64,000 bases of DNA from Halobacillus litoralis (GCF_009856415.1 NZ_WMEZ01000003.1:332879-396878), one strand, 5' to 3'; positions 24,357 to 32,721 are shown, counted from the first letter of the stretch. A program made the numbers and translations. Notes: generated from the sequence alone by a model not told the origin.

Positions 24357-24392
24357 AAAAAAGCGAGCATCCATAATGGATGCTCGCTTTTT
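24357..24392 (-). terminator. Terminator of the second tRNA-Val gene
   Basis: AAGCGAGCATCCAT / ATGGATGCTCGCTT hairpin with a T-run on the minus strand, seven bases from the tRNA 3' end. Confidence 0.85.
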
Positions 24393-24398
24393 GATTAG

Positions 24399-24471
24399 TG
24401 ATTCCGATTGGGCTCGAACCAACGACCTCCACCCTGTCAAGGTGGCGCTCTCCCAGCTGAGCTACGGAATC
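24399..24471 (-). tRNA. tRNA-Val (GAC), copy 2
   Basis: The same 73-nt sequence as copy 1, with anticodon GAC in loop TTGACAG. Identity continues about eight bases upstream of the 5' end. Confidence 0.95.
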
Positions 24472-24504
24472 GTATGTAAACTTATTAACTTGCTGACAAG
24501 GAAT

Positions 24505-24533
24505 AATATACTATTAAAAACGAACAAAGTCAA
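24505..24533 (-). promoter_or_regulatory. tRNA-Val copy 2 promoter
   Basis: TTGACT (24528-24533), 17-bp spacer, TATATT (24505-24510) on the minus strand. The rest of 24534-24766 is AT-rich with no recognisable gene. Confidence 0.8.
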
Positions 24534-24766
24534 TAGTCTCACAATAAATTATCTTCCCGATACAGAAACACCCCCATACTCATTTCATCTACGAACAACC
24601 TAACACCTCAAAATCAGTAAAAGATCATTTTACCTAAAAATCCCACCTATCATCTTTTCAACTTTTTCGACAATTATATGATAAAATGAATAGTGGAACG
24701 TTTACACGAAAATTTTAATGGGAAAGCCTAAAAGAACTTTCCATGCTGTGAGGAGGTGGTCGGAAA

Positions 24767-25495
24767 ATGGGTAGAGACGGATCCATGACAGAATATACCA
24801 TTGATAGTCAATACTTACAGGAGACAATGCTACTTAGGGTGTACACCCCGAAGAATTTCTCTCCATTATACAAATACCATTTCTGTATCATGCAGGATGG
24901 AAACGATTATTACTCGATGGGGCGTGCGGCCACATTGAGTGATAAACTCCATAAGGAAGAAAAGATCGAGAACACCATATTCATCGGCATTCATTATAAT
25001 GACAAATATGATCGTCAGGATAAATACCATCCAGACGGAAAGAAACAAGGGGAATACGTCAATTTCCTCATTCGTGAAGTTGTCCCTTTCCTTGATGATG
25101 AATTTCCTGGTTACTGCATGGGACGAGGGCGTACGCTTGTCGGTGACTCTTTAGCAGGTACACTCGCGTTGATGACAGCGGTCAAATTCCCGAATATCTT
25201 CGGTAATGTCATTATGCAAAGTCCTTATGTGGATGAACATGTGAAAGAAGTCGTGCAATCGACCAAAGATTTTTCTTCGTTGACCATTTATCATACGATT
25301 GGTTTGGAAGAAACAGATGTGGAAACGACAGAAGGAGCAAGAAAGAATTTTCTTGAACCTAACCGTGAACTTCGGGAATTTCTGAATCGGCAGCCGCTTG
25401 CCTATACGTACCATGAATTAGATGGTGATCATACATGGGGCACATGGCAGAAGGATTTTGAACGTGCTTTATTGAAGATGTTTGGTAAGGAATAG
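24767..25495 (+). CDS. yjcH: Esterase-family alpha/beta hydrolase (YjcH-like)
   Basis: A 242-residue alpha/beta hydrolase of the putative esterase (esterase D/enterochelin esterase-like) family. The nucleophile elbow is GDSLAGTLAL (Ser at about residue 127) and the C-terminal histidine is in LDGDHTWGTW (about 222-231). An early YKYHFCIMQDGNDYYSMGR segment is typical. The order yjcH-yjcG-yjcF on one strand is conserved with B. subtilis. Start ATG follows GAGGAGGTGG. Substrate unknown. Confidence 0.88.
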   Translation: MGRDGSMTEYTIDSQYLQETMLLRVYTPKNFSPLYKYHFCIMQDGNDYYSMGRAATLSDKLHKEEKIENTIFIGIHYNDKYDRQDKYHPDGKKQGEYVNFLIREVVPFLDDEFPGYCMGRGRTLVGDSLAGTLALMTAVKFPNIFGNVIMQSPYVDEHVKEVVQSTKDFSSLTIYHTIGLEETDVETTEGARKNFLEPNRELREFLNRQPLAYTYHELDGDHTWGTWQKDFERALLKMFGKE

Positions 25496-25526
25496 CGATA
25501 TAGAAGGAAACAGGAGGGTTAGTCCA

Positions 25527-26042
25527 ATGAGATACGGAATAGCAGTTTTTCCATCAAAAAAAGTACAGGATGTGGCGAATTCATACCGCAAGCGGTACGA
25601 TCCCCATTATGCGTTGATCCCCCCACATATTACGATGAAAGAAGCGTTTGAAGCAGAAGAGGAAGAAATTGAGAACAAAATCATTCCTGAGTTAAGCGAA
25701 ATCGCTAAAAACACGCAGCCTTTTTCGTATGGTGTTTATAAAGTGAGCTCTTTCTCACCAGTCACAAATACGATCTATCTTAAAATTGAACCGTCTGATG
25801 AAATCTTTGAATTGAATGACAAGCTTCATGCAGGAGAACTGCCAGAGGAGAAAGATTTTGCTTTTGTCCCACATATTACAATTGCCCAAAAACTTTCGGA
25901 TGAAGAATTCTCTGATGTATATGGCAGCCTGCGCATGCTGAAATTCGACTTGAATGATAAAGTCGACCGCTTCCAGTTGCTTTATCAGCTCGAAAATGGG
26001 GCATGGAGTGTCTATGAAACATTCCGTCTTGGCAAAGGGTGA
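25527..26042 (+). CDS. yjcG: 2'-5' RNA ligase-like phosphoesterase YjcG
   Basis: A 171-residue protein of the 2H phosphoesterase superfamily. The two H-x-T motifs are HITMKEAF (about residues 34-41) and HITIAQKL (about 115-122). Length matches B. subtilis YjcG. I chose ATG at 25527 because CAGGAGGGTTAGTCC precedes it; the longer frame overlaps yjcH with no ribosome site. The biological substrate is unknown. Confidence 0.93.
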   Translation: MRYGIAVFPSKKVQDVANSYRKRYDPHYALIPPHITMKEAFEAEEEEIENKIIPELSEIAKNTQPFSYGVYKVSSFSPVTNTIYLKIEPSDEIFELNDKLHAGELPEEKDFAFVPHITIAQKLSDEEFSDVYGSLRMLKFDLNDKVDRFQLLYQLENGAWSVYETFRLGKG

Positions 26043-26048
26043 TGCTCC

Positions 26049-26471
26049 GTGGACATCGTGAAGGTTAGAAATAAGCAGCAAAAAGACGACGCTTTCTACG
26101 TGAGACGCGTCGTCTTTGTAGATGAACAACAGGTTCCGTTGGAAATAGAAATAGATGAATTTGATGATACCGCCATCCACTTTGTTGGATATGAAGAGAA
26201 ACAGCCGGTCGCCGCTTCCCGATTACGCTTTGTTCATGGATTTGGAAAACTTGAACGGATTTGTGTCACGAAGGAAAACCGCGGCCGGTCATACGGTAAA
26301 CAGATCATCAAGTCGATGGAAGATGTCATCCGTGATTATGCATTTGATAAAGCCAAATTGAATGCCCAGACCCATGCAGAGGTGTTCTATGAATCTCTTG
26401 GGTATGTGACCATTTCAGACCCATTCATGGATGCTGGCATCCCGCACGTTACGATGGTCAAAAAGCTATAA
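26049..26471 (+). CDS. yjcF: GNAT-family acetyltransferase YjcF
   Basis: A 140-residue N-acetyltransferase. The acetyl-CoA loop is VTKENRGRSYGKQIIK (about residues 74-89), preceded by AASRLRFVHGFGKLERI and followed by LNAQTHAEVFYESLGYV. It starts at GTG seven bases after the yjcG stop, with AAAGGGTGATG as ribosome site. Acceptor unknown. Confidence 0.9.
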   Translation: MDIVKVRNKQQKDDAFYVRRVVFVDEQQVPLEIEIDEFDDTAIHFVGYEEKQPVAASRLRFVHGFGKLERICVTKENRGRSYGKQIIKSMEDVIRDYAFDKAKLNAQTHAEVFYESLGYVTISDPFMDAGIPHVTMVKKL

Positions 26472-26485
26472 AACGATGATAAAAG

Positions 26486-26510
26486 AAACTCCGGGAATCC
26501 GGAGTTTTTT
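26486..26510 (+). terminator. Terminator of the yjcHGF unit
   Basis: AAACTCCGG / CCGGAGTTT hairpin then T-run. Confidence 0.85.
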
Positions 26511-26577
26511 CGTTTATCCTAAGGTCCTTTTGTCTAGAATGAAACGTATAGGCTACAGATAAGGGTCGTGAAACGCT

Positions 26578-27255
26578 ATGGAGTACTTACAAATTACTTT
26601 GGAAACACTTTTTGGTTTTGCTGCACTTTTTGTTATGACAAAAGTGCTTGGAAAAACACAAATCACCCAAATTACCGCATTCGACTTCATCTCTGCTCTT
26701 GTCCTTGGCGAACTAGTCGGTAATGCTTTATACGATAAAGAAGTCGGAATTCTTGATGTCGGCTTTGCCATCTTGTTATGGACTATTCTCATCTTCACCA
26801 CGGAAGTGATTACCCAAAAGTTTAAAGGGACACGTAAGGTATTGGAAGGAAGTCCTTCCCTCGTCATATATAAAGGAAAGATCGATCGTAATCAACTTAA
26901 GAAGAATAAGCTGGATCTTAATCAACTGCAGCATTTGTTACGTTCGAAGGATGTTTTCTCGATCCAGGAAGTCCAATATGCGGTCCTTGAGACTGACGGA
27001 ACCATTTCTGTCCTGAAAGCTTCTCAGTATCAAAATGTCACTCGTGACGACATGAACTTAGCCCCTCAACCTGTCCCTCTCCCCCGTACTATCATCAGTG
27101 ATGGGGAGGTCATCTGGGACAATCTCAAAGAAGCAGGTTTTGATGAGAAGTGGCTGAATGACCAACTGAGAGCACAAAGTTTTAACGGTCCTGCTGAAGT
27201 CATGTACGCCGAACATAAAGAAGGCAATCCGGACTTATTCGTTATTGGTCTGTAA
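26578..27255 (+). CDS. DUF421 (YetF-family) membrane protein
   Basis: A 225-residue protein. Three membrane segments lie in the first 80 residues (FGFAALFVMTKVLGKTQI, TAFDFISALVLGELVGNAL and VGFAILLWTILIFTTEV), followed by the conserved GTRKVLEGSPSLVIYKGKI and a cytosolic domain to LFVIGL. B. subtilis relatives (YetF, YdfR/S) support spore germination or membrane stress functions. Its 3' end overlaps the convergent metallo-beta-lactamase gene by 14 nt, and no terminator is seen between them. Confidence 0.92.
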   Translation: MEYLQITLETLFGFAALFVMTKVLGKTQITQITAFDFISALVLGELVGNALYDKEVGILDVGFAILLWTILIFTTEVITQKFKGTRKVLEGSPSLVIYKGKIDRNQLKKNKLDLNQLQHLLRSKDVFSIQEVQYAVLETDGTISVLKASQYQNVTRDDMNLAPQPVPLPRTIISDGEVIWDNLKEAGFDEKWLNDQLRAQSFNGPAEVMYAEHKEGNPDLFVIGL

Positions 27256-28141
27256 TATAAAAACTCCACGTGTTATTCATGATGCGGTCCTCCACGAGGC
27301 CCGCTTTTTTTAATCCGATCAAATAGGCTGTGACCGAAGTTCTGAATAACAACCATTGGGAGAGGCCTTGAGCTTCAACATTGTATTGTTCACACATAGC
27401 CCTGACGATGACTTCGTGCGCCACCGGACCTTCTTCAGCAAGGTATTGATGCAGCCATGCGGACAGCTGTTCATGGTAATCCATGTTATTTTGTATCGTT
27501 AAGTTAGGAGATGCCTCAAATTTACCATGGCCGGGAACCGCCCCACTGCATGGGATTTGAGAGAGGCGGTCCAAACTGTCCAACGTCAAACTGACGTCTG
27601 TCAGAAACGGAATCTTATGTTTCCTTAGTGTCTCCACACTAAAGTAACTGTCAGCTGCATAGAGAATGCCATTGATTTTCAAGGCTGTCTGATGATAACT
27701 ATGACCAGGCAGATGGTAAGCTTCCGCGCTTATAGAGCCGAATCGCACCTCCCCCTCTTCAACAATGTCATCAACCCTCACAGAAGGTCCTTCTAAAAAT
27801 TTGTTATGTAACTCTGGCAGCGGGTCATTCCCTCCGAATAAATAAAGGGGCTCCAGTCCAGGATTTCTCAAGATGGCTTCTTCGAACACAGGTGCAACTG
27901 TATGTACATCGTAATTCTCCTGAACAAAACGAGCCCCTCCATAATGATCAGAGTGGGCATGGGTAATAAAAAGGTGCGTCAAGGGGAGCTCTCTTTTCTC
28001 AAGCTCCTTGAGCACCTTTTTAACGGATGAAGCATCAATTCCTGCATCGATGAGTAACCCATCCGTCCCTTGATGTACGTATCCAATATTGACAGAACTA
28101 TGATAGTAATAACAACATTCATCCACCTGTTGAAAAGACAT
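27242..28141 (-). CDS. Metallo-beta-lactamase-fold hydrolase
   Basis: A protein of about 299 residues with the metal motif THAHSDHYGG (about residues 56-65), a later HLPGHSYHQ (about 146-154) and PGHGKFE (about 200-206). A C-terminal winged-helix-like region (about 230-290, VAHEVIVRAMCEQYNV) fits the RNase Z/glyoxalase II-like group with an added DNA-binding-like tail. I chose the second start codon (ATG, MSFQQVDEC) because AAGGAG is eight bases upstream; GTG two codons earlier is the alternative. Substrate unknown. Confidence 0.88.
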   Translation of the reverse strand: MSFQQVDECCYYYHSSVNIGYVHQGTDGLLIDAGIDASSVKKVLKELEKRELPLTHLFITHAHSDHYGGARFVQENYDVHTVAPVFEEAILRNPGLEPLYLFGGNDPLPELHNKFLEGPSVRVDDIVEEGEVRFGSISAEAYHLPGHSYHQTALKINGILYAADSYFSVETLRKHKIPFLTDVSLTLDSLDRLSQIPCSGAVPGHGKFEASPNLTIQNNMDYHEQLSAWLHQYLAEEGPVAHEVIVRAMCEQYNVEAQGLSQWLLFRTSVTAYLIGLKKAGLVEDRIMNNTWSFYITDQ

Positions 28142-28163
28142 ATCCACGACTCCTTTAGCTTTT

Positions 28164-28463
28164 TCATACAGTTTCGCTAAAGTACCGTCCTTTTCCTGTT
28201 ATGTTAGAAAGAATCTTCTCTGAATCGCTTCTATGAATCGAAGGATGGACGCTGTTCACAGCATGGGTATTCTTTGTTACATGGATCGATGTTCCAAGAT
28301 GGTCTGCCACATGATCTTGCCCATGGGGGTGATTGTGCTTCATTTTACTATCCAACGTGGTTTTGAAAACTTTTTCAAGGACAAAAGGTGAACGTTCATG
28401 CTGGGTCGTCCTGATTTGATAATCCTGATACTGATAATGATTCACAGGCAGAATGTATCCCAT
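28164..28463 (-). CDS. Unknown His-rich small protein
   Basis: A 99-residue protein beginning MGYILPVNHYQYQDYQIRTTQ, with a His-rich centre (HNHPHGQDHVADHLG) and ending SNITGKGRYFSETV. No membrane segment. A good ribosome site (AAGGAGGCGTCGAT) supports the start. I do not recognise it. It lies between the hydrolase and a group of small sporulation-type genes. Confidence 0.7.
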   Translation of the reverse strand: MGYILPVNHYQYQDYQIRTTQHERSPFVLEKVFKTTLDSKMKHNHPHGQDHVADHLGTSIHVTKNTHAVNSVHPSIHRSDSEKILSNITGKGRYFSETV

Positions 28464-28499
28464 ATCGACGCCTCCTTAGCTTATCTATACCCTTATTTC

Positions 28500-28715
28500 C
28501 TACTCAAAGAAACGTTCCATCTTCCCCATCTGTTTCGTCAAAAACTTTTCCATGTCTGTCATCCGCTTGGAGAAACGACGATCCCATGCCTGAAAATCCT
28601 TTTCCCACTCGCTGAATTTCTTTTCAGGCTGTTTGATAATTCCATTCATTTTCGACGTTTCCTCATCAATTTCCTTTAATACTTCAAACAACGTCTTTTC
28701 CTTTTTATCTGTCAT
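28500..28715 (-). CDS. Small coiled-coil protein, unknown
   Basis: A 71-residue, highly charged helical protein starting MTDKKEKTLFEVLKEIDEET and ending GKMERFFE; the spacing of Trp, Phe and Met suggests an amphipathic coiled coil. Its ATG overlaps the stop of the DUF1360 gene (ATGA), so the two are translationally coupled. A longer frame upstream is the shadow of that gene. Confidence 0.75.
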   Translation of the reverse strand: MTDKKEKTLFEVLKEIDEETSKMNGIIKQPEKKFSEWEKDFQAWDRRFSKRMTDMEKFLTKQMGKMERFFE

Positions 28716-29041
28716 TGTCGATCGACCCACGTATAAATGATGGATTGCAATCCGGCAAGAGCCAGAAGCAGGACCAACCACTCTCCATACGGAACTATTA
28801 TATAGAAGAAAAGCATGATGAAAGCAGACCACACACCCACACACCATTGACAACTCAAACCTTCACCGATAAAACCCTTTGGTTCCACCCATTCTTCTGC
28901 GACGCCCTGCTCGTTTTGTATGACCTTGACGTCAATAAAAGGCCTCCTGAACCATTCCATGATGTAGTCTCTGACAATGAGACGAGTCAGACGGAAAGTA
29001 GCAAGTGCCAGCAATACAATCTCCATCACACTTAACATCAT
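28712..29041 (-). CDS. DUF1360 membrane protein (YjcA-like)
   Basis: A protein of about 109 residues. Hydrophobic helices flank the conserved GEGLSCQWCVGVWSAF segment (Cys pair at about residues 63-66); LATFRLTRLIVRD and LAGLQSIIYTW are also typical. B. subtilis yjcA, near the cot cluster, is a sporulation-expressed member. I prefer start 29041 or 29038 (MMLSVME); longer starts lack a ribosome site. Confidence 0.85.
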   Translation of the reverse strand: MMLSVMEIVLLALATFRLTRLIVRDYIMEWFRRPFIDVKVIQNEQGVAEEWVEPKGFIGEGLSCQWCVGVWSAFIMLFFYIIVPYGEWLVLLLALAGLQSIIYTWVDRQ

Positions 29042-29061
29042 TCTTCTTCTCTCCCATGAAG

Positions 29062-29091
29062 AAAAAGCCACTACGTTCCTTGTAGTGGCTC
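29062..29091 (-). terminator. Terminator of the Arg/Asp-rich small gene
   Basis: AGCCACTAC / GTAGTGGCT hairpin with TTTTTC following on the minus strand. Confidence 0.8.
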
Positions 29092-29104
29092 ATTCTTTAT
29101 TTAA

Positions 29105-29344
29105 TTAAAACCAGCGAAATCCCCCACGGCGATCGGAAGATTCATCCTCATGACGGCGGTTTCTTGAACTGCTTTCATCTCTTGCCTCTTCTTCTCTACG
29201 TCGTCTCGGTCCGCCGAAAAATGGATCGACACGATCGTCTCTACCATGACGGTCATGACGGTCATCACGCTGGGGCTCGATGACGACATTATCCGCTTTG
29301 ATGACAAGGTCCTTCACATGGATGACCTTCTTTTTATCAGACAT
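29105..29344 (-). CDS. Arg/Asp/Glu-rich small protein, probable spore coat-associated
   Basis: A 79-residue protein. The N-terminal third is ordered (KKVIHVKDLVIKADNVVIE). The remainder is low-complexity, with DDRHDRHGRDDR, a PFFGG motif, RRRREEE and RGGFRWF at the end. I chose ATG (MSDKKK) with AAGGAG eight bases upstream. It is divergent from cotZ and close to cotO, and composition resembles disordered coat proteins. The coat assignment rests on context and composition. Confidence 0.7.
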   Translation of the reverse strand: MSDKKKVIHVKDLVIKADNVVIEPQRDDRHDRHGRDDRVDPFFGGPRRRREEEARDESSSRNRRHEDESSDRRGGFRWF

Positions 29345-29464
29345 TCCATTCACTCCTTATTCGAATTCACTTCTAATCTATGGTGTTTGCCCCTATTGGG
29401 TATAGTCTCCTGCCCATGAAGGCCAAAAAAATTACGGATTAAGAGAAAAGAGACAAATGCCCAC

Positions 29465-29491
29465 ACCGACACGGACACATTTCATATTCTA
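29465..29491 (+). promoter_or_regulatory. SigK-type promoter of cotZ
   Basis: CATATTCTA (29483-29491) matches the sigma-K -10 consensus CATAnnnTA. An AC dinucleotide lies 16 bp upstream (29465-29466), matching the minimal -35. It is 45 bp upstream of the cotZ start. Confidence 0.55.
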
Positions 29492-29535
29492 GTAAAGACA
29501 ATACGTCAATGCGTATGGAAAGGGGAAATTAGAAA

Positions 29536-30036
29536 ATGAGCTGTGGAAAAAGACACGATTCAGGTTCATGTGTGATTGATATCCTGAAAGATATCGTCGA
29601 CGCACAGAATGACGTTATGCACGATTGCACGACAAGCTGTGAGCGTTCAATCGCAGACCTTTTAGGTGACACTGGTGGAGGTTCAGGCTTCGACACGGTT
29701 CCTGTCATCCTTTACTGTAAAGATGGATGCACACCTTTTAAAGGCTACGGTTCAAAACGAAGTGGCGACGAATGCGAAGTGAAAGGAAGCTTCTTCTTCA
29801 GAGTTAAATCTGTAGATGACGATGGTTGTGCCATCCTTGAACTTCTTTTTGCTGACCGCTGGCATGATGACGACGATGATGAGGTTGAAGGCACTCGCCG
29901 TCACCACAAAGGATTCGATCCAAAATCACCGGCTGATCAAAGCTGCAGAAACCTTCGCGCTTCCGGCATCTGCATCACAGTGGACTTGAACTGCTTCTGC
30001 CACGTAACATGTCTTCCGGCAGCAGCAACTCTATAA
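29536..30036 (+). CDS. cotZ: Spore coat/exosporium protein CotZ/CotY family
   Basis: A 166-residue Cys-rich protein with the family pattern: MSCGKRHDSGSCVID at the N-terminus, CKDGCTPFKGYG, and CHVTCLP near the end. Such proteins self-assemble through disulfides into the crust of the spore. An acidic-basic loop, WHDDDDDEVEGTRRHHK (about residues 111-127), interrupts the barrel region. Ribosome site is AAAGGGGAAATTAG. Confidence 0.93.
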   Translation: MSCGKRHDSGSCVIDILKDIVDAQNDVMHDCTTSCERSIADLLGDTGGGSGFDTVPVILYCKDGCTPFKGYGSKRSGDECEVKGSFFFRVKSVDDDGCAILELLFADRWHDDDDDEVEGTRRHHKGFDPKSPADQSCRNLRASGICITVDLNCFCHVTCLPAAATL

Positions 30037-30043
30037 GATTCAT

Positions 30044-30076
30044 AAAAAACCGCGCAACCGATGCGCGGTTTTTTTC
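30044..30076. terminator. Bidirectional terminator between cotZ and cotO
   Basis: AAAAAACCGCGCA / TGCGCGGTTTTTT hairpin serving both convergent genes. Confidence 0.9.
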
Positions 30077-30085
30077 ATAAGATTA

Positions 30086-30637
30086 CTAAAACCCTAAAAG
30101 TCTTATATCTTTAATGGCATCAAAAGCAATTTCACGCTGAAATGGCCGTTGAAAAACTTTCATGTGTACGACACCATCTACATAATCCGTAATGTACCCC
30201 CGATAGTTTTCTTCCTCTGTCGATACTTCGCATTTCATTTTCGGTACGTGGGGGGAAAGATTGAAGAAATATAAAACTTTTTCTTCCAGAGACATGTCAT
30301 GAAATCGTTGCCTTCGATCCCGAGGCGCATCCTTCTCCACCTTTTCTTCTGTACTTACAGTTGATCGATCTTCATTCCTCTCTTCTCCACTCGCCTCAAG
30401 CTCTTCAGATTTGTTCAATTTGGCCAGCTCTTGACGGTGAGGGGAATTCTGTCTGCGCATCCGTATTTCACGCTCATTCGATGGAGCTTCTGCCGGCGGC
30501 TGTTCTGTCTTCTCTTCTGCTTTAGAAGGTCGTTGACTTCGAAAGCTTGTTTGCATGGGAACTTCTGCTGGTTTCAAGCCCTTGGGCTGGACGATATAAA
30601 GCATCGGTTGCTTAGCAAGTCGCTTTTCATCTGCCAT
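30086..30637 (-). CDS. cotO: Spore coat protein CotO
   Basis: A 183-residue protein. The head KRLAKQPMLYIVQPKG (about residues 5-20) is typical of CotO. A long disordered, Glu/Arg/Pro-rich middle follows, then a conserved C-terminal domain (about 115-183) with SLEEKVLYFFNLSPHVPK and GYITDYVDGVVHMK. CotO directs assembly of the coat outer layer. I chose ATG (MADEKR) over the adjacent TTG because AGGAG is eight bases upstream. Confidence 0.9.
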   Translation of the reverse strand: MADEKRLAKQPMLYIVQPKGLKPAEVPMQTSFRSQRPSKAEEKTEQPPAEAPSNEREIRMRRQNSPHRQELAKLNKSEELEASGEERNEDRSTVSTEEKVEKDAPRDRRQRFHDMSLEEKVLYFFNLSPHVPKMKCEVSTEEENYRGYITDYVDGVVHMKVFQRPFQREIAFDAIKDIRLLGF

Positions 30638-30820
30638 CAAGATCTCTCCTTTTCCATTCGGTCATCATTTTATATATATGCCCAAGTTGCAGACCATGTT
30701 CACTTTTGTCCTCATTTGACAAAACCTCTCATAATTTTACACAAATTTAACAGAACCACGGTGATTCTCTTATCTTACGATTGTTATGGTAAGTATAGAC
30801 CACTGATTAGGAGTGTTTTC

Positions 30821-31831
30821 ATGAGCCTTGCTCAGCAACGAGAATGCAAGTCATCAGATGATGTACTCGCTTCATACATGAATAAGGACAAACTTTATAT
30901 CCATTATCAACCGATTGTCGATCTCCATAAAGAAAGCGTCATTGGTTATGAAGCGCTGACAAGATTTCCTCCCAGTGCTTATTTCAAAAGCCCAGTCGAA
31001 CTCTTTCAGTTTGCCGATCAGACGAACCGGTTATTTCAACTTGAGAAACACACACGCGAGCTTGCCATCGACTCCATCATCCCCCATTTACAGGAGAGAC
31101 AACAATTGTGGGTGAACTTAACACCGAATGTCATTCATGACGATTCTTTCACCCCAGGATTCACCCATACCATTTTAAAGAATACAGGATTGAATCCCGA
31201 TCAGATCGTTTTTGAAATTACGGAGCACTCCGCTATTTCTGACTATCAAAGCTTCCGAAAGCTTCTGGAACATTATAGGAAACAAGGGTTCAAAGTGGCG
31301 ATTGATGATGTCGGTGCAGGTTATTCCTCCCTGCAAATGATATCTGAATTAAAACCAGATTATATGAAAATCGATCGTTCATTGATTACCCACATCAATC
31401 AATTCCGTGAAAAACAATACATGGTGGAGGCTTTGCAACAGATCGGAAAGAAGTTAGGATCAGGGATTATTGCTGAAGGTGTGGAAACCGATGGAGAGTG
31501 TCTTCATTTGATTCAAATGGGGATCTCCCTTATGCAAGGGTATTATTTTGCAAAGCCTGATTATCCTCCTCCCCCGCTTCCAAAGTCCATTTCTGAACAA
31601 GTAAAGCTGCAAGGATATAGCCAAATGTTTCCTTTAAAAATTGACGAGCGTACCACATTTTCTGAGCTGATGACATGGATTTCAACATATATGGGAAGCT
31701 ACGATAATTACTTCGCATTGATCCAAGGAAAAGGAGTGCTTCCATTAACGGAAGTGGTTCGATTTGTGGTCTCCCATAGTACAAAAACGAAAGAAACCGT
31801 ATGGTCACACCTTCGCTCCTGGTTCACATGA
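30821..31831 (+). CDS. EAL-domain cyclic-di-GMP phosphodiesterase
   Basis: A 336-residue protein. The EAL domain (about residues 20-245) keeps the catalytic set: YEALTRF, the Asn in NLTPN, EITEHS, DDVGAGYSS, KIDRSL, AEGVET and QGYYFAKP, so it is probably active. A C-terminal module of about 85 residues (YSQMFPLKIDERTTFSELM to SHLRSWFT) follows; it resembles the YcuR/YkuI-type tail but I cannot assign it. There is no membrane segment. Start ATG at 30821 follows TAGGAGTGTTTTC. Confidence 0.92.
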   Translation: MSLAQQRECKSSDDVLASYMNKDKLYIHYQPIVDLHKESVIGYEALTRFPPSAYFKSPVELFQFADQTNRLFQLEKHTRELAIDSIIPHLQERQQLWVNLTPNVIHDDSFTPGFTHTILKNTGLNPDQIVFEITEHSAISDYQSFRKLLEHYRKQGFKVAIDDVGAGYSSLQMISELKPDYMKIDRSLITHINQFREKQYMVEALQQIGKKLGSGIIAEGVETDGECLHLIQMGISLMQGYYFAKPDYPPPPLPKSISEQVKLQGYSQMFPLKIDERTTFSELMTWISTYMGSYDNYFALIQGKGVLPLTEVVRFVVSHSTKTKETVWSHLRSWFT

Positions 31832-31832
31832 C

Positions 31833-31869
31833 AAAACCCCGTTTCTACTCAAAGTAGAAACGGGGTTTT
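31833..31869. terminator. Bidirectional terminator between EAL gene and fabI
   Basis: AAAACCCCGTTTCTAC / GTAGAAACGGGGTTTT hairpin. Confidence 0.9.
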
Positions 31870-31878
31870 GAGGTTGAA

Positions 31879-32658
31879 TTAATATGCGACAATGCTGAAT
31901 CCAGAATCCACGTGAATGACTTCTCCGGTCACGCCGCGGGATAGATCACTCATCAGATAATACCCGGTGTCACCAACTTCTTCCTGAGTTACAGGACGAC
32001 CCAGTGGAGCGCGTTCCTCAATCACTTTAAGAATTTGATTGAAATCACCGACCCCTTTAGCAGAAAGTGTACGGATCGGACCAGCGGAAATGGCATTCAC
32101 CCGAATGTTATGTTTACCAAGGTCGTTCGCTAAGTATTTAACGCTAGCATCCAGGCTCGCTTTCGCTACGCCCATGACGTTATAATTTTTCACCACTTGT
32201 TCTCCACCGAGATAAGTCAATGTTACGATACTTCCTCCATCAGCCATCAACGGCTGAGCTGCACGTGCAACCGCAGTTAGAGAATAAGAGCTGATGTTGT
32301 GAGCGGTAAGGAAACCATCGCGGCTAGTATTCAAGAACTCATCTTTTAATTCTTCACGATTTGCGAATGCGATACAGTGCGCAAGGCCGTGAATTGTCCC
32401 TACATCTTTGCCGATTTGTTCGAATGTCTGGATGATTGCTTCATCGTCTGTCACGTCACACTCATAAACGAGTGACTCCTCGCCACCTTCTAGCGTATCA
32501 GCAAGGTCCTGGACCGACTTTTTGAAGCGCTCTGAGGCAACTGTGAAAATCAAACGCGCTCCAGCAGAGTGAAGCGAGCGGGCAATCCCCCAGGCAATGC
32601 TTCGTTTGTTTGCCACTCCCATGACGACATACGTACGTCCTTCTAATGAAAAGTTCAT
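31879..32658 (-). CDS. fabI: Enoyl-[acyl-carrier-protein] reductase FabI
   Basis: A 259-residue NADH/NADPH enoyl-ACP reductase of fatty acid elongation. The modified Rossmann loop is VMGVANKRSIAWGIA (about residues 12-26), and the active-site Tyr-x6-Lys is in YNVMGVAK (about 157-164). Length equals B. subtilis FabI. A FapR-like operator lies in its upstream region, placing it with fabHF in the membrane lipid regulon. Ribosome site is AAGGAGGGTATTCAAT. Confidence 0.96.
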   Translation of the reverse strand: MNFSLEGRTYVVMGVANKRSIAWGIARSLHSAGARLIFTVASERFKKSVQDLADTLEGGEESLVYECDVTDDEAIIQTFEQIGKDVGTIHGLAHCIAFANREELKDEFLNTSRDGFLTAHNISSYSLTAVARAAQPLMADGGSIVTLTYLGGEQVVKNYNVMGVAKASLDASVKYLANDLGKHNIRVNAISAGPIRTLSAKGVGDFNQILKVIEERAPLGRPVTQEEVGDTGYYLMSDLSRGVTGEVIHVDSGFSIVAY

Positions 32659-32705
32659 ATTGAATACCCTCCTTGAGGTAGTAGGATCTAAATTAGTATT
32701 TGTTA

Positions 32706-32721
32706 TTAGTACCTGCTCCTA
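32706..32721. promoter_or_regulatory. FapR-like operator upstream of fabI
   Basis: TTAGTACCTGCTCCTA matches the TTAGTACCT-type core of FapR operators. It sits 48-63 bp upstream of the fabI start. Malonyl-CoA would release FapR and induce the gene. Confidence 0.65.
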
